A stretch of DNA of 64,000 nucleotides from Juglans regia. Its lineage: Eukaryota > Streptophyta > Magnoliopsida > Fagales > Juglandaceae. Each line of letters opens with the position of its first letter. Position 1 is the first letter of the stretch. Location: NCBI RefSeq assembly GCF_001411555.2, contig NC_049901.1:14733190-14797189 (forward strand), read 5' to 3'. Position numbers and translations under genes: made by a program. Shown piece after piece: positions 24,442-37,289 of the stretch. A model generated the notes under the pieces. That model was given only the letters and a program-made list of their open reading frames with translations, searched no databases and had not been told where the DNA came from.

Positions 24442-25718
24442 ATAAGAGATCATGGATTCAAGTCTCCATGAGCACGATGTTAAAAAAATATGACCCATAC
24501 CTATTATTCTTGTCTATTAGTTTAGTAACACTTCACCCATTGTTGAGGTCAGACTGTCCCTCTAGTCCATTTAAAGGGAGCTATGATCGCGTCTAGGTAG
24601 AAGCTACTAATCTCCGATCTATTTCGTCATTTTTAAAAAGACGACAGTGTCCTTTAATTTCATTGATAACTTTTATTTACGACGGAGGAAAATTGTAGTT
24701 AAGAAAAAAAAAAATACTAGAGAATACAAAAATCCCAAAATTAAGTATTAAAATATAGTAAGAGAAATACATCCTACATGTACGAACTGATGAAATTTCT
24801 TATAACTATACAGAAAACTACAAGTACCACTTCGGTATTATTAAAATATATAGGCACTCACATTTCCATTGAAAGGCCTTCGTGGGAAGCTATTCGATCG
24901 GATAAACATGGAATTGTTTGAAGCAAGGCTTGTTTAGTTGAACTTCTGGTTTGTCCTTTTCATTTGATTATTTTAAAGGTAGATATCATTTTTTAGTACC
25001 ATAAACATTAGACTGTAAACCCACTACGACCCTTATTGGCCAACTCACTTATGTCACTGCTGTTCCCATAATTACCTTTGCTCTCAATTATTATTACTAA
25101 TTTTTTCCCCATGAAAACGACGTATTTATTATACATATAATCCTTAATTTAAAATGTTATCGCATTCGAATCACATGCCGGCATTTGAATTAGCATATGC
25201 CACGCATTTTTTTAACTTTTAATTTTTAAATTTCTTATTAAATTATAAATAAGATAAAATATTTTAACTATAAAGAGATTTCACAAAAAAATTTCACAAA
25301 TTGACATTGTTTGATATGGTATATTGTAAAATTAATACTTTTATTATATAGTAGATCTAACACATAACTTTAAACTACATTAATTTATGAATTTACTTAA
25401 AATCTCTTGCTATAATACTTCTTTGTAAATAATAAGCACACAAATTTGAAATTGAAAAAGTTTGAAACGTAGAGCTAATCTCAAAGACGAGATTGCGAAT
25501 TTGCGTGGTTGGATAGACAATTAGCTTAATTATTAATGCTCTACTGCTGCTGCTGCTGTTGCTGCTGCTGCATGCATGTGACGTCCAATTTTCAGCCAAC
25601 TAACTGATGAGAAACTTCATGGTTGCCAATTCAACTACTGCAGCCATTATATTTATAATGAGATGGTGCTTAGTGTTGACATATATATAATGTTAAAGTC
25701 AACTGCTTATACAACATC

Positions 25719-25749
<31 letters not shown>

Positions 25750-25990
25750 ATATGTATGTTAATGAAATTAGTGGTCGTCAGAGAATGATTGAGACATTAG
25801 GGCTGATTAAAAGAAGTCGTGCAGCATCGAGCCTTGGAACGTATGGCTGCTATTCAATAATGCTTTTGATTAATGCAAGTACAGTATTTTCTTTCTTCTT
25901 ACGTAAGAAAATAAAATAGAGAAACAAAAATGCAATTGAGAACAGTCTTTGAGCTAGGATAAACAGTCTAGATAAGAGTATTTCAGATGA
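24442..25990. other. Intergenic, with a LINE 3'-end fragment and a MITE relic
   Basis: 24620-24700 (TTAATTTCATTGATAACTTTTATT, GACGGAGGAAAATTGTAGTT) is homologous to the 3' tail of the LINE at 26050-26110 and is probably a 5'-truncated LINE copy on the minus strand. 25255-25410 contains an inverted AT-rich miniature element relic (CACAAATTGACATTG mirrored near TTAATTTATGAATTTAC). A CTG/CTC-rich microsatellite lies at 25540-25572 and an AT run at about 25720-25738. No gene supported. Confidence 0.45.
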
Positions 25991-26339
25991 TCTTTTTTTT
26001 TTTTTTTTTAATAAAGAGTTAGGGTCTCATGACTTGTCTAATAGTGGCCCATCTCTAATTTTATTAATAACCTTCATTTGTAACAGAGGAAAACCGTGGT
26101 TACAAATCAAACATCTGGGGTACAAACTAAACCCAGCATGTCAAAAGAAAACCAAAATCAGAAGAAATAAAAACAAGAAACAATAAAATCTCAAGCATAA
26201 GACAAAACGAGACTAAATAAAATGAAGCGAAGGCATTCCGGAGTAGTCCATGTGAATAAGGCCACGCAAAACTTAGGGAATCTCCATCAAGTGGGAAAAA
26301 CTGAATCACTACCAGAAGCCCCATGCTTAGTTAACCAAT

Positions 26340-29300
26340 CTGCAACTTTATTTTTTCTCTCGAAAAACATGATGAATTGAACAAGTCATGGAACTCATAA
26401 TGTCAAGTTTTTCTTCCCAAAAATTCTCTAGATACCATACCCCACATCTTTTAATTCTCCACCAAGCAATAACAGTCATAGAATCAAGTTCAATTTTCAC
26501 ATAATTAAGGGATAGAGACTTACAAACCTAGAGCCTATGAAGGAGAGCTAAAAGTTCTGCCTGATTATTAGAACATGTACCAATAAACGCAGAAAAAGCA
26601 TGAATTAACTTACCATGATCGTTTCTAATAATCCCACCTATGCCAGAGGCTCCCGGGTTACCCAAACTACTACCATTTGTGTTCAGTTTAACCCAACCTG
26701 CCGAAGGTCGTTGCTAATTAATAGCTTTGCAATGCCGAACAGGAGGGAAACAAGGCTGGACCTAGAAACTCTCAAGTACCTGCAAATCAAAACCAGAGAT
26801 GTGAGACCTAGCATGCATATCACGACAAATAAGACTAATCCACCGACGAACATAATGAATGATGTCAGAGAAAGTTTCAAAGCGTCCCTCCATACGCGCC
26901 AAACAACGCCTCTGCTAGAGTCTCCAATTAATAACCACCGGAAGAAAACCCACAATAATGCCAATTTGAGATGATAATTTCGCACGGCGAAACCAAGTCT
27001 GCACCATGTCTTTCCAATTGCGACCGTTCAGAATACCAAGACTAGCCCCAAAATGACACCAAACAGTGCTAGCAATTTCACTTGCAAACAAAACATGATT
27101 TTGGTCTTCATAATGACCGTTAGCACAACAATCACAACGAGAAGTAATATGAATGCCAATACGGCGAAGATGATGATCTATGCTCAGGGCCATATACCAA
27201 GCTTTCCAAATATTGATGGACATCTTTAAATGAAGACTTTTATGCCACATCCAAGAATGCTCTTCAAGAGTGTCACCCCTAATACGAACACAATCCCAAG
27301 TCGACTTGGCAAAAAACAATCCGTTATCATTTTTTTGTCCATATTAGCACGTTCAAACTTGGTTTAGATTTACAAATATCCTCTCAAATACTGTCTAGAT
27401 TATCCGGGCCCACTAACTGGAGAATAAAATCCACGTCCTAATTATTAGATAATTTGCAGTTCTTAACTTTAAGGAGAGAATTACCAACAATAGGCATATA
27501 ATTAGCTAAAGGACCTCTCTCCCGCCATTTATCATACCAGAAGAAAACATTTTCTTCTTTTAGACGCCATTTAGTGTTATCCAAAACCAAAGGAAGAGTT
27601 TTAGCAATCATTTTCCAAAACCTAGTACCCTTAGTTGGGTCAACCAGAGTCCAGGGCTTGGTACCCACATACTTACCCTTAAAAAAATTGGCATATAAAG
27701 AATTACCTTGAATGAGATTCCAAGCAAAACAAGCGTGAATGGCTTGTTGCATATCATCAACATTTCTTAGTGCCAAGCCACCTTCTTCCACGAGGCGACA
27801 GATAGAATTCCAGGCCATCCATTTTTTCTTACTCTTACCATTTACCTCCCCCCAGAAAAAAGTGCTCATCATACGATGGAGAGGTTTGATAGTGGATTGC
27901 AGGACCTGTAGAACTGCAAAGAGATGGAGAGCCATACTAGAAAGAACATAAAGCAATAATATAAGTCTGCCACCTACTGAAAGAATTTTCATTTTCCAGC
28001 CTGATATTTTCTTTTAGACTTTAGACACCATATCTTCCAAATACACCTGTTTGAGTCAACCCAAGATAATAGGCACCCCAAGATATTTGAAGGGGAAAGA
28101 TCCTTTTGAAAATCCAGTCATTCTTAATAATAGACTCTTACGAGTTGAGGGAAATTTTGAGAGCAGTAAATGGCAAATTTAGAATGGTTAATGCATTGTC
28201 CCGACCAACTTTCATATTTATGAAGCACAACTAAAATCTCCCTGATGGCTTAAGAGTTACCATTAGAAAAAAGCACCACATCATCAGCATATATAAGATG
28301 AGAAATTATAGGCGTACCTTGGGCCTGAGAGAATTGACCAAATTTTCGAACCTCCACACTTTGCTTGATGAGTTGAGAGAGAACTTCTTGCAGAATAATA
28401 AATAGATAGGGGGAGAGGGGGTCATCCTGACGCAAGCCACGACCCCTTGAAAAAAGTCTTTAGTAGTGTCATTCATCATAATAGAATATCATGGAGTCGA
28501 AATACAGGTTCTGATAAGATCACAAAAATTAGGAGAGAAACCAAAATAGCGAAGAACCTCTATAAGAAAAGACCACTCCACTCGATCATAAGTCTAAGCC
28601 ATATCCAACTTAATCATGATATTACCACCATGGGTCTTCTTATTAATGGAATGTACCATTTCTTGCGTAATGCTAATATTCTCAAAAATACTTCTTCCCG
28701 GAATGAAAGTGGCTTGTTCCCACGATATCATTCGTGGGAGGAGACCTGTCAAGCGATTAACAATGATCTTGGAACATATTTTATAAAACACCGAGCAGAG
28801 ACTGATAGGCCTGAACTTATCAAAACCAGAAGGATTATCAACCTTTGGGATTAAGATAAGAAAAGAGGTTGTAAAAAATCTTGGGAGCTGTTTAGAAACA
28901 AAAAATTTAGATATGGCTTCCAAGACATCCTCTTTTACTACCTCCCAACAAATTTTGAAAAAACCCGACCCAAGTCCATCAGGTCCAATAGCACTATTAG
29001 ATGGGATAGAAGAAAGAGTTGAGAAAACTTCATTCATAGTAGGAACTGAGCACAAAATAGAACTATCAGAGCCTGAAATAACAGGTGAAATAAGAGTCGA
29101 CAAGTCAGGTAACAATCTAGTCGGCATGCCTTGTAGAAAATTAGAAAAGAAATCCACTACCCCTTGATGAAGACTCTCTGGCGAATTGAAGACCATCCCA
29201 TTCGAACACCTCATTTCCACCACTCTTTTACACCATTTATTGGCAAGGCAATCATGGAAAAAATTAGTATTCCGATCACCTTACATGTGCCATTTTAATT

Positions 29301-29965
29301 TAGAAATTTGAGCCAATGTTCTATCTTCACGGCGAAGCCAAATATCTAGTTCCGAAGACGAGACAAGAAGGTCTCTCTCCGTTGCTTCATCCTAGCTTTG
29401 ATGTAGTTAACTTTCAAGCTCTTCAATGTGACTCTCAAGAGAAGTAATATGCATCGTAGTACAGCCGAAAATATGCTTATTCCATTCTCGCAAAGCCACC
29501 TTAGTATTCTTCAACTTGACTGCCAATTTAGTGAGTCCATGGCCAACAACAGTCGTAGACCATGCCTGGCGAACACACATTAAAAATTGCGGATGGTCCA
29601 CCCACATTTGTTTAAAACGAAAAGGCGAGGGGCCATAAGAGAATTGATCCATCTTAAATTTAATAACCATAGGAACAAATTGCATTCGGGAAAGAAGAGA
29701 ACAAAGGAACATCCATGAATACCCGATCTAATTTTGCCCAAGATTGAGCATGACCTGACTGCCCATTGCATCAGGAGTATGTTTTACCTTTCGATTTCAT
29801 TTCAACTAGACCACCCTGATGGATCCAGACATTGAAATCCTCCATCGCGGCATTGGGACGGGGACAACCACCCCTTCTCTCGGAATTATTACGAATTATA
29901 TTAAAGTCTCCAGCAAAGAGGCAAGGTTCCAAACCCATTGACTGAGAACTGAGCTCCTCCCACAA
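26340..29965 (-). pseudogene. LINE ORF2 relic: endonuclease, reverse transcriptase, zf-RVT, RNase H
   Basis: The endonuclease end has CLFAGDFNIIRNNSERRGG (near 29900). The linker has PFRFKQMWVDHPQFL. The reverse transcriptase has SAIGPDGLGSGFFK, LILIPKV, FRPISLCSVFYKICSKIIV and ISHLIYADDVVLFSNG; the YADD box is intact, but the frame is broken around 28450-28590 and 29230-29400. Next come FFWGEVNGKSKKKWMAWNSI, a cysteine-rich zf-RVT segment SRCDCCANGHYEDQNHVLF (27070-27140), and an RNase H-like stretch around 26500-26680 (text resembling NGSSLGNPG...GGIIR) in another frame. Multiple stops make it inactive. Confidence 0.85.
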
Positions 29966-30604
29966 TATTTTCCTCTAATACATGCTGCACTTAGCATAGA
30001 TAATATTACATAAGAACTTATAAGACCCTGTATTCACACGAAGAGAAATAAACTGCAAGCATGTCCGCACCACTTGTACATCAAGAACATTGTCCCAAAA
30101 AATCTAAATTTTACCACCATTAGCTACATTAGATATAAACGAATCAAAATGTAAAGAATGCATCAACCAAAAAGCTTTGTCTAAAGATTGGAACGATTCC
30201 AAAACCGCTACAAGCTTAGGCTTGAACTGACAAACTAACTTTTTGAATGACGCCGAGAAGTGCCAATGCCTCGGACATTCCAAACAATGATGGAGTCACT
30301 CATAAGGGCAAGGTAGAGGAACAGGTAAGGACCCGAAGAGAACTTCTCACTTTCTCAAATTTCTTCTTCTGATATTTTTTCTTATTAGTTTTGCCTTCAA
30401 CATCTAAATGATAATCTTTGTCCTGAAGTAGTATTTGCGGGGGAATATCAGGATCAGACTCAGAAACTACATCATCTAGCAAGGGTTTCTAATTCTCATT
30501 CATAGTTACATCTTCCAAACAGGGGTCGGATTCCCAAATAAATTTAAGAAATTGCTCCAAAATCAGAGTGTTGGGCTCCGGAAGACTGAAAGAAAAAATT
30601 GGAT

Positions 30605-31455
30605 TTAAAATATTACCTGCATCCTCACTGGGCGCGAGCTCCCCCCGTCCGTAATATCACTGGGCGCAAGCACCCCATCTGCATTCTCAATTGTTACTGC
30701 TGCTCTCGTAACATTAAGCTCCTGAGCAGAGGACATTAACTCCTTGGTAGGTTGTTCAGTATTGACATCCTGCGGTTTAGCAGCCTCACCATCCTCGTTC
30801 TTAGGGACTGCAGGTTTTGACGTCTTGCCGTCCTGCATGTTACCATTATTGTTTCCACCATAAATTGGTTCACCTTTCTTACTGCCACGATTTTTATCAC
30901 CATGCATGGTTTTCCCCACGCGATAGGTCTTTGTATTATGCCTCTGCACTCTATATTTTCCACAATACGCAGGTAGCGTTTCATATAGGATTTCCTGTTT
31001 CCGGCTAGTTGGTAGTCTAGGATTGCCTATCCAGAAATAAAGAATAGGTTCCTTGGCCGCATCCATCTCCAAACAGATTCTAGCTCCATCCGTCCGAGTT
31101 GCACAACGAGTGGGATTGTCCCTACGTATAAAACGTCCAATAGGTGTCATGAAAATTCATAGGAATGATTCTTGGTAGAAGTTAGGCGGTAACCCAGGGA
31201 GCAAGATCCACACAGGGACGTTAGAAGGTTCATGCTCTTCATTAAATTCTGGAGACTAGTGAAATGCACGGTAAGCCACTCCATTCACTTCGCATGACTC
31301 ATGAGACAGAGCTTTCACAAAGTCAGCCTCCGTGGTCAGCCTTACGAACACATTACGGGAAAGTTTCATGGAAGAAACCACCGGGGTAGAAGAAAGACCC
31401 CAACGGCTATGGATAAATACACGGATAGCATCCAGGGAGGGTCTTTGCCAAAGGA
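30605..31455 (-). pseudogene. LINE ORF1 relic (DUF4283-type, zinc knuckle degenerate)
   Basis: Minus-strand text includes DAIRVFIHSRWGL, NVFVRLTTEADFVKALS, then after breaks EEHEPSNVPVWILLPGLPP and GARICLEMDAAKEPILYFWI, typical of the DUF4283 domain of plant LINE ORF1. A degenerate CCHC knuckle follows (PAYCGKYRVQRHNTKTYRVG, in which two cysteines are lost). The acidic, low-complexity tail from 30870 to 30300 probably belongs to the same ORF. Confidence 0.78.
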
Positions 31456-32494
31456 ATAATAGTGAAATAATAGTGAAATAATTTGTGAATAACAATGAAA
31501 TAGTAATTGTGGATGATTTATGAATAATTTGTAAATAGTATGAGAATATCTGAGAACAATTGTTTCCAAATCGACCCAAAATTTGGTGGGCTCAAGTTCT
31601 TACCTCAGTTATCTATATAGTTTGATGGAGAACGCATCAAACTAATCTTATATGTATTTGACTAAAGTTAAATAAATATATTGGATGGGGATTTCTTATA
31701 ATTTTTCGGATCAAAATATTTTCAATAATATAGAAAAAAATAGACACAATATTAGAACTTCAATAATTTTAATTAATGATAGAGTTCATATTCCTCACGA
31801 GCATTAATATTTAATTAATGATATTAGAGGGTTTACAGACTATGTCAATCTTACCTATCTTTGAGCGAAATAAATAAAGACAGATATAGTACAATTGATT
31901 TGATATTGGATTATTGGGGATTGAAAACGAAATCCATTTGTTATGCAAACCTCGGAAAAGAATCACTCAATGATTTGCATGTTCAATGTGGCCGGGCATT
32001 ATATGGTCCCAAACAGAAAATAGGCAAAAGATTGAGATTTTTGAGTGAAGCATCTTTTATATAAATTGAAGAGAAAATGGTTATGAATTCATTGAGCTTT
32101 TAGAGAGAATCATTTAATTTTAGATTTTTCTTATCAATGTTAAAATAATATTAAAAATTATATACATAAGAGGATCGAGGGACGAGGGACGATGGACTTC
32201 CAAACAAACAAAAGTTTCAATTCAAAAGATACAAACTCAATGATTTATTATCAATGGTTTATTGGGTTTCTGTTCTCTCTCTAACCTCATTCACCTATTA
32301 ATTATATACATGGATAAATGTTATGTATTCAATAACAATTGAGAATAGCAACAATGTAGCCCTCAAATTCTCTCTTCATCTTTTCTCTTCTCTATCTCAT
32401 TTTCTATTATATTTTATGATAGAACTTTTCTATTCTATTATATTTTCTCCACTTGGCAAAGTCTAGGAATGAACCATCATGATGAAAATAAGTA
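31456..32494. other. AT-rich intergenic sequence
   Basis: 31460-31540 repeats AATAATAGTGAAATAATTTGTGAA-like words, probably a miniature element relic. The 67-codon ORF at 31861-32064 resembles nothing I recognise. No gene supported. Confidence 0.35.
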
Positions 32495-35400
32495 AAAATT
32501 GATAGAGACTTCTATTGTTTCTGAAAATAATAATATCATATACAATAAGAGTGCATATTTATAGGGAAAGAGGCCAAGAGAAATAAAGAAGTATTCTAAT
32601 CAAAGTAATATACATCAACATTCCCCCTCAAACTCTAGATGGTAGAACCAACTTGAGTTTGGAAACAAGATCACGAAGTCGACCGGGTGGATGAGATCTT
32701 TTAAAAATGTCAACAAGCTGGTCTTTAAAGGAGAGGGAGCAAAGAAGCAAGGTGTCTTGTTGAAGATGATGCCTAATGAAGTGACAATCAATCTTGATAT
32801 GTTTGGTATGCTCATATAAAACATCATTATGAGTAGTCTGTATGGCACTTCTATTGTCACACTAAATTGGAGTATAAGTCATTGGAGGGCACCCATATAT
32901 GCCAGAAGCCAACGTAATAATAAAATCTCAAATGTAGGGTCACGAAGAGCAAGATACTCAAATTCTGTACTAGAGCGAGCATAGTAAATACTGCTTCTTA
33001 CTATGCCAAGAAATCAGAAAAGTCTTTAGTAAAAAGCAATAACTGGTGGTAGATCGATGACTAGTGGGATCTCCAGCACAATCAACATTAGAAAGCCCAA
33101 AGCTCACGGGATGATTGTGAGGAAAATACAGTCCATGAAACAAAGTTTCTTTGACGTAATGCAAGATATGAAGAACAACAACATAGTGGGTAGATCGAGG
33201 AGGACTCATAAACTAGCGGCTAACCAAATGTACCACATAGGAAATATCTGGTATTGTGAAAGTAAGATAAATTAGACTACCGACCGGTTGCCTATAAAAA
33301 GAAGCATTAGAAAGAGGCTCACTATCAATGACTCCAAGAAGCTTGACATTAGTCTTAAGAGCAGTGTCACGATCTTGTTGTTGGTCAAAGCATCCAGGGA
33401 AAGCAAATCAAAACATATTTAGATTGATAAAGGTAATAGCCATATGTGCCATAAGTGACCTCAAGTCCAAGAAAGTACTTGAGTCTGCCCAAGTCATTCA
33501 TCTCGAAATGTTAATTAAAAAATGTTTGAAGACTTTGTATCCCAGAAATGTCATTCTTGGTAATAATCATGTTGTTGACATATGAAGGATGATAATTATA
33601 CCCGCATCAGTGACTACAGAAATAGTGCAGAGTCATATATATGAGTTGGGAACAAAACCTTACTGAGCAACCACAAAATTGAATTTGACAAACTACACAT
33701 GAGGAGCTTGCTTGAGATCATAAAGAGCACGACAAAGATAGCAGACTTTGTGAGGAGGATGCTGATAGCTAGGTGGAGGTTGCATATATACTTATTTAAC
33801 AATATTACCATTCAAAAAATCATTCTTGACATTCATCTGAAATAATTGTCATCGACGAACTATAGGAACTACAAGCAAAGATCTAATAAAAGTAAGATGT
33901 GCAACAAATGCAAAAGCTTCCTCATAGTCATTACTATATTCTTAGAAAAAACCCTTGGCAATAAGGCGAGACTTGCATTGCTCCATTGATCCATGTGCAC
34001 GAGTCTCAATTTTGTATACCTACTTGCATCCAAGTGGAAATTTTCCAGGAGGCAAGTCTACTAGGTCTCAAGTCTGAGCTTTGGTGAGGGCATCTAATTC
34101 ATCTATATCCAAGTATATCGAGAATAATCATCTACAAAGATAACGAAATAACTAGACTCCTAGTAGGGATGGGAGCATGAACCAAAATATTAGAAAGAAT
34201 TAGATCAAAATGTGCAAAAGAAGTTGAATCACTATTATTTTCCAATATGACAAGAGACACAATCAAAAAACGTGAAATCAACATATCCTAAATGACCTTG
34301 AGAAGCTAAAATTTGAACACATAGTAAGGAGGCATGACCCAAGCGGGAGTGCCATAAGCTAGAGGAAGTAGTGAAAGCAACAAGAGAAGTTTGTGTGTGA
34401 GCTAGGATTTGCAGAGATGTAAGCTTGAAAAGACATCCAACTTTACGGTCTGCCCAGAGGGGCTGACCCGTATGATGATCCTGCACAATAATACCATCAT
34501 TGTTAAAAATTAGTCTCAAGCCTAATTCACAAAGTTGACCAACGAAATGAAGATATAGGGACAATTTCAGAGCTAAGTATGCATCATCAACATATAAGGA
34601 AGATGATGAGATAGATCCAATGTGAGTGACAGACATGTAAGAACCAATAGTAGCACAAATGACAAGATTAAGAGAAAGACAATTTTGTGAGAAAACAAGG
34701 TAGGGTCAGACATTATATGGTTGCAACATGCAAAGTTGAAAAACCACGAAGACTTATCTAAGGTGATAGACATTGTAGTGGAGGATCGAGACAAAACTTA
34801 GTGAATTAGTGCCTCAACATCAGCTACAATGAGAGCAAGAGGCTGAGATAGAGTCTCAAGAGTAGACTCAGATGCAGACACAGCAAATGGAGGATCCATG
34901 GTAGCATGTTTCTTTTTGGTATTGTAACTTGGGAGATTCATTGATGGAGTGATCAGATTTTTTGATGTACTTGCAAAAAACTGACTTGGAAGAGACCTCT
35001 GTAGGTAAGCAACTAGATGAAGGCTTGGGAGCACCTGTAGAAGTACTTTCCACAACCATATATGGAAATTGAATTTTTATGGTGGAACGACTTTGTTTTA
35101 GCGATGAGCTCAGAAACAACATCCTCTAAAGTTAGAAGTGGTGTGCATTGCAAAAGGGAAGCTCGAGTTGGCTTAAAATTCTCATAAAATGCCTAAATTT
35201 TCAACATAACGATATGCCGCAAATAATTCTATCTCAAGGGTATTTCAGTTGAGGTTCCTCATAGAGAAACCCCCACATGTTGGGCCCACATATTGTAGTT
35301 GGGCCCATTCAATATAGGATCAATCGAACAAATAATATCGTCCAAATTAGAAAAACTTTGAGCCATTGAGAGAAGTCCAACGCAAAAACGAACAGAATAT

Positions 35401-36030
35401 ATGATATCAATGAGAAAAGCTTGAGTAGAAACATTGGTCAATAGTCAATGTCAATCGTTGACGTGGCACTATTGATATGGACTAGGGCTGATATGGCACG
35501 TTGTGAGGGTGACACATGTCGTGCATTATTGCTCTGCCTGTGGGAAAGTCCTTTGGGGCATGGACGATGGCTTGATTCTTTGTGTGGCACGTGTGGGTTT
35601 TTCTAGTGGCTATTGTTGTCTCGTTCAACTGGTTTGCAACTGCTCTATCAAAATATGAGGTTTAAATCTTGAAAAAGAAAATACTGGTAGTTGACCATGG
35701 TGTTGAGGGCCGAATGTTGTGGTGGGTTGTGGCCGTGCATGTAATAGCGAATAGGATCGAAACTTTTACACATCGAATAATCTGTACCTTGCGAACTTAA
35801 TTATGAAATCAAGTTTCAAAATGAACAGCAATAAAGGTTGGAAAGCACTGCGTGGCGACAGGCTTGCTAGAGAAAACATCAAAAAAATTTGTAAAGAGTC
35901 CATAGGAAAGCTAGAGACTTCTATTATTTATGAAAATAATAATATGTACAGTAAGAGAGTTTATTTATAGATAATGAGGTCAAGGGAAATAAAGAAGTAT
36001 TCTAAATTAAAGTAATATACATTAACTTAA
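32495..36030 (-). mobile_element. Decayed Ty1/copia element, minus strand
   Basis: Homologous end segments at 32495-32620 and 35912-36030 (both containing TAGAGACTTCTATT, GAAAATAATAATAT, AAATAAAGAAGTATTCTAA and AAAGTAATATACAT) mark the two sides. Next to the left segment, GAGGGGGAA on the minus strand is a polypurine tract directly before an LTR start TGTTGATG. Gag, protease, pre-integrase, a remnant integrase, reverse transcriptase and RNase H lie between in copia order. The integrase core is largely missing, and no primer site was found beside the right segment, so that end is rearranged. Confidence 0.78.
32627..35385 (-). pseudogene. Copia gag-pol relic
   Basis: Reading right to left: gag (DPILNGPNYNMWAQHVGV), a degenerate zinc knuckle (CKYIKKSDHSINESPKLQ, third and fourth ligands altered), protease text SSWFFNFACCNHIMSDP, and the GAG-pre-integrase block SLWHSRLGHASLLCVQIL with CVSCHIGK. 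The integrase is reduced to VDDYSRYTW-type text near 34130. Reverse transcriptase text (VKNDFLNGNIV, YMQPPPSY) lies at 33700-33830. RNase H text (AGDPTSHRSTTSYCFLL, LISWHSKKQ) is at 33000-33110, with its tail running to 32630. Many stops and frameshifts make it dead. Confidence 0.82.
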
Positions 36031-36196
36031 TTTAAGTAGTATTCTAGTCAAATTAATTATATTCATCATCACGTACATCACAATGTAGTCCATCATATAG
36101 AGATCGAAGAGCTATGGTTGTAAAATTGTACTATTGTCTGCTGTGTTTTGTGCTTTTTATTGAAGTGTTCCATTTTCATTTCTTCTAGATAATTCA

Positions 36197-36508
36197 TATT
36201 GAGATGTTTTACATGGCTTAGGAACAAACTCACCCTGAGCTTTATAAGGAATTATCTCACTCCTCTTATTAGGCATTTTATTGAGAGAAATGAGTTTTTC
36301 TATATGGTATCAGAGCAAGTTAACCTATGACTAATTATGAGCTCCTGCGACCTACCCACGATGATGGTACCAGAAATACCGACCCACACATGAGGGGGCG
36401 TATTGAGAAGTCTCACAGGGCATAGGAATAAACTCATCCTGTGCTTTATAAAGAATTACTCCACTCCTCTTATTAGACATTTTATGAGGAGAAATGAGTG
36501 TTTCTATA
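36197..36508 (+). mobile_element. TRIM (terminal-repeat retrotransposon in miniature), 312 bp
   Basis: Two 108-bp LTRs (36197-36304 and 36401-36508) start TATTGAGA and end TTTCTATA, with shared text such as CTCACTCCTCTTATTAG/CTCCACTCCTCTTATTAG. The 96-bp centre begins directly with the primer site TGGTATCAGAGC (36305-36316) and ends with a polypurine tract GAGGGGGCG (36392-36400). A 5-bp target duplication ATTCA flanks it (36192-36196 and 36509-36513). No coding capacity, as expected for a TRIM. Confidence 0.93.
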
Positions 36509-36929
36509 ATTCACACTCAAGAATACAAAATATAAGATGATAGTTAGATCCTATATATTAAGATGAATCAATGAAGACGCATATATCCGAATGTTGTTTG
36601 GATTAATTTGATTGTGACATTTTAATCCATAAAATATTGTTATTGTTCTCATTAAAAATTATTATTTATGCACTAAAAATATTTTGAAATTTGTCAGGCT
36701 ACTTGTAAATTAATTGAGTGGAAAATTATTATTATTTTTGTAAATGGCAAAAATCTTGTTGAAAATTTGGACAATTTTTGTGTTATGATTTGTTTGCTTG
36801 TTTTCTGAATAACTCTTAGCCTTTTTAAAATTATTTTTATTCTTGTTTATAAAACAATTGTATTTTTAATACATATTACGACACGTGAAGTCCTATTAGT
36901 GAAGTGACGCTTGCTAATTGATTTTTTTT

Positions 36930-37172
36930 AAGAAAAATGATAGGGTTACAATTTTCTTACTCATTTATTATTTTTTTTATATTTAATTTTTTTTAATTTT
37001 TTAATTTTACTTAATGGTTAAGGGACTATTAGTTAATTTATATATTTTTTTAATTTTTTCTTAATAATTAAAGATGCTTAAAAAAATATTTAAAATAAAA
37101 TTATAAAAAAAATAACTACACTATAAATAGTAAATAGAAAGTATATGAGTAGTAATCTTATCACTATCATTT
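36930..37172. mobile_element. Small inverted-repeat element (MITE-like)
   Basis: Terminal inverted repeats of about 28 bp: AAAAATGATAGGGTTACAAT on the left and, reversed, AAAAAATGATAGTGATAAGA from the right, followed on both sides by TACT(C)A text. The interior is almost pure A/T. Target duplication was not resolved. Confidence 0.55.
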
Positions 37173-37225
37173 TTTTAATACATATAATTTAAGAACTAAG
37201 AAAGTTTACTTTTAAACAGAAAGGG

Positions 37226-37227
<2 letters not shown>

Positions 37228-37288
<61 letters not shown>
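37228..37288. repeat. (AG)n microsatellite
   Basis: About 30 uninterrupted AG dinucleotides after GGGGGG. A short CT tract also occurs at 37848-37868. Ser-Leu ORFs across it are artefacts. Confidence 0.95.

Positions 37289-37289
<1 letters not shown>

Larger units (their letters stand above)
25991..31455 (-). mobile_element. Decayed L1-type LINE, minus strand
   Basis: The 3' end is at the left: a T-run at about 25991-26009 is the complement of the poly(A) tail. Going right, the order is RNase H-like domain, RT zinc-binding region, reverse transcriptase, endonuclease, then ORF1, the standard plant L1 order. The right border near 31455 is where ORF1 homology stops and AT-rich text starts, so the 5' end is probably truncated. 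Target-site duplications were not resolved. Confidence 0.85.

Noticed and set aside
31861..32064. 67-codon ORF between LINE and copia relics
   Set aside because: No recognisable domain, promoter or splice context; similar ORFs are expected by chance.
36305..36316. Primer site TGGTATCAGAGC taken as part of the copia element
   Set aside because: It lies on the opposite strand to the copia coding text and is fully explained by the TRIM at 36197-36508.
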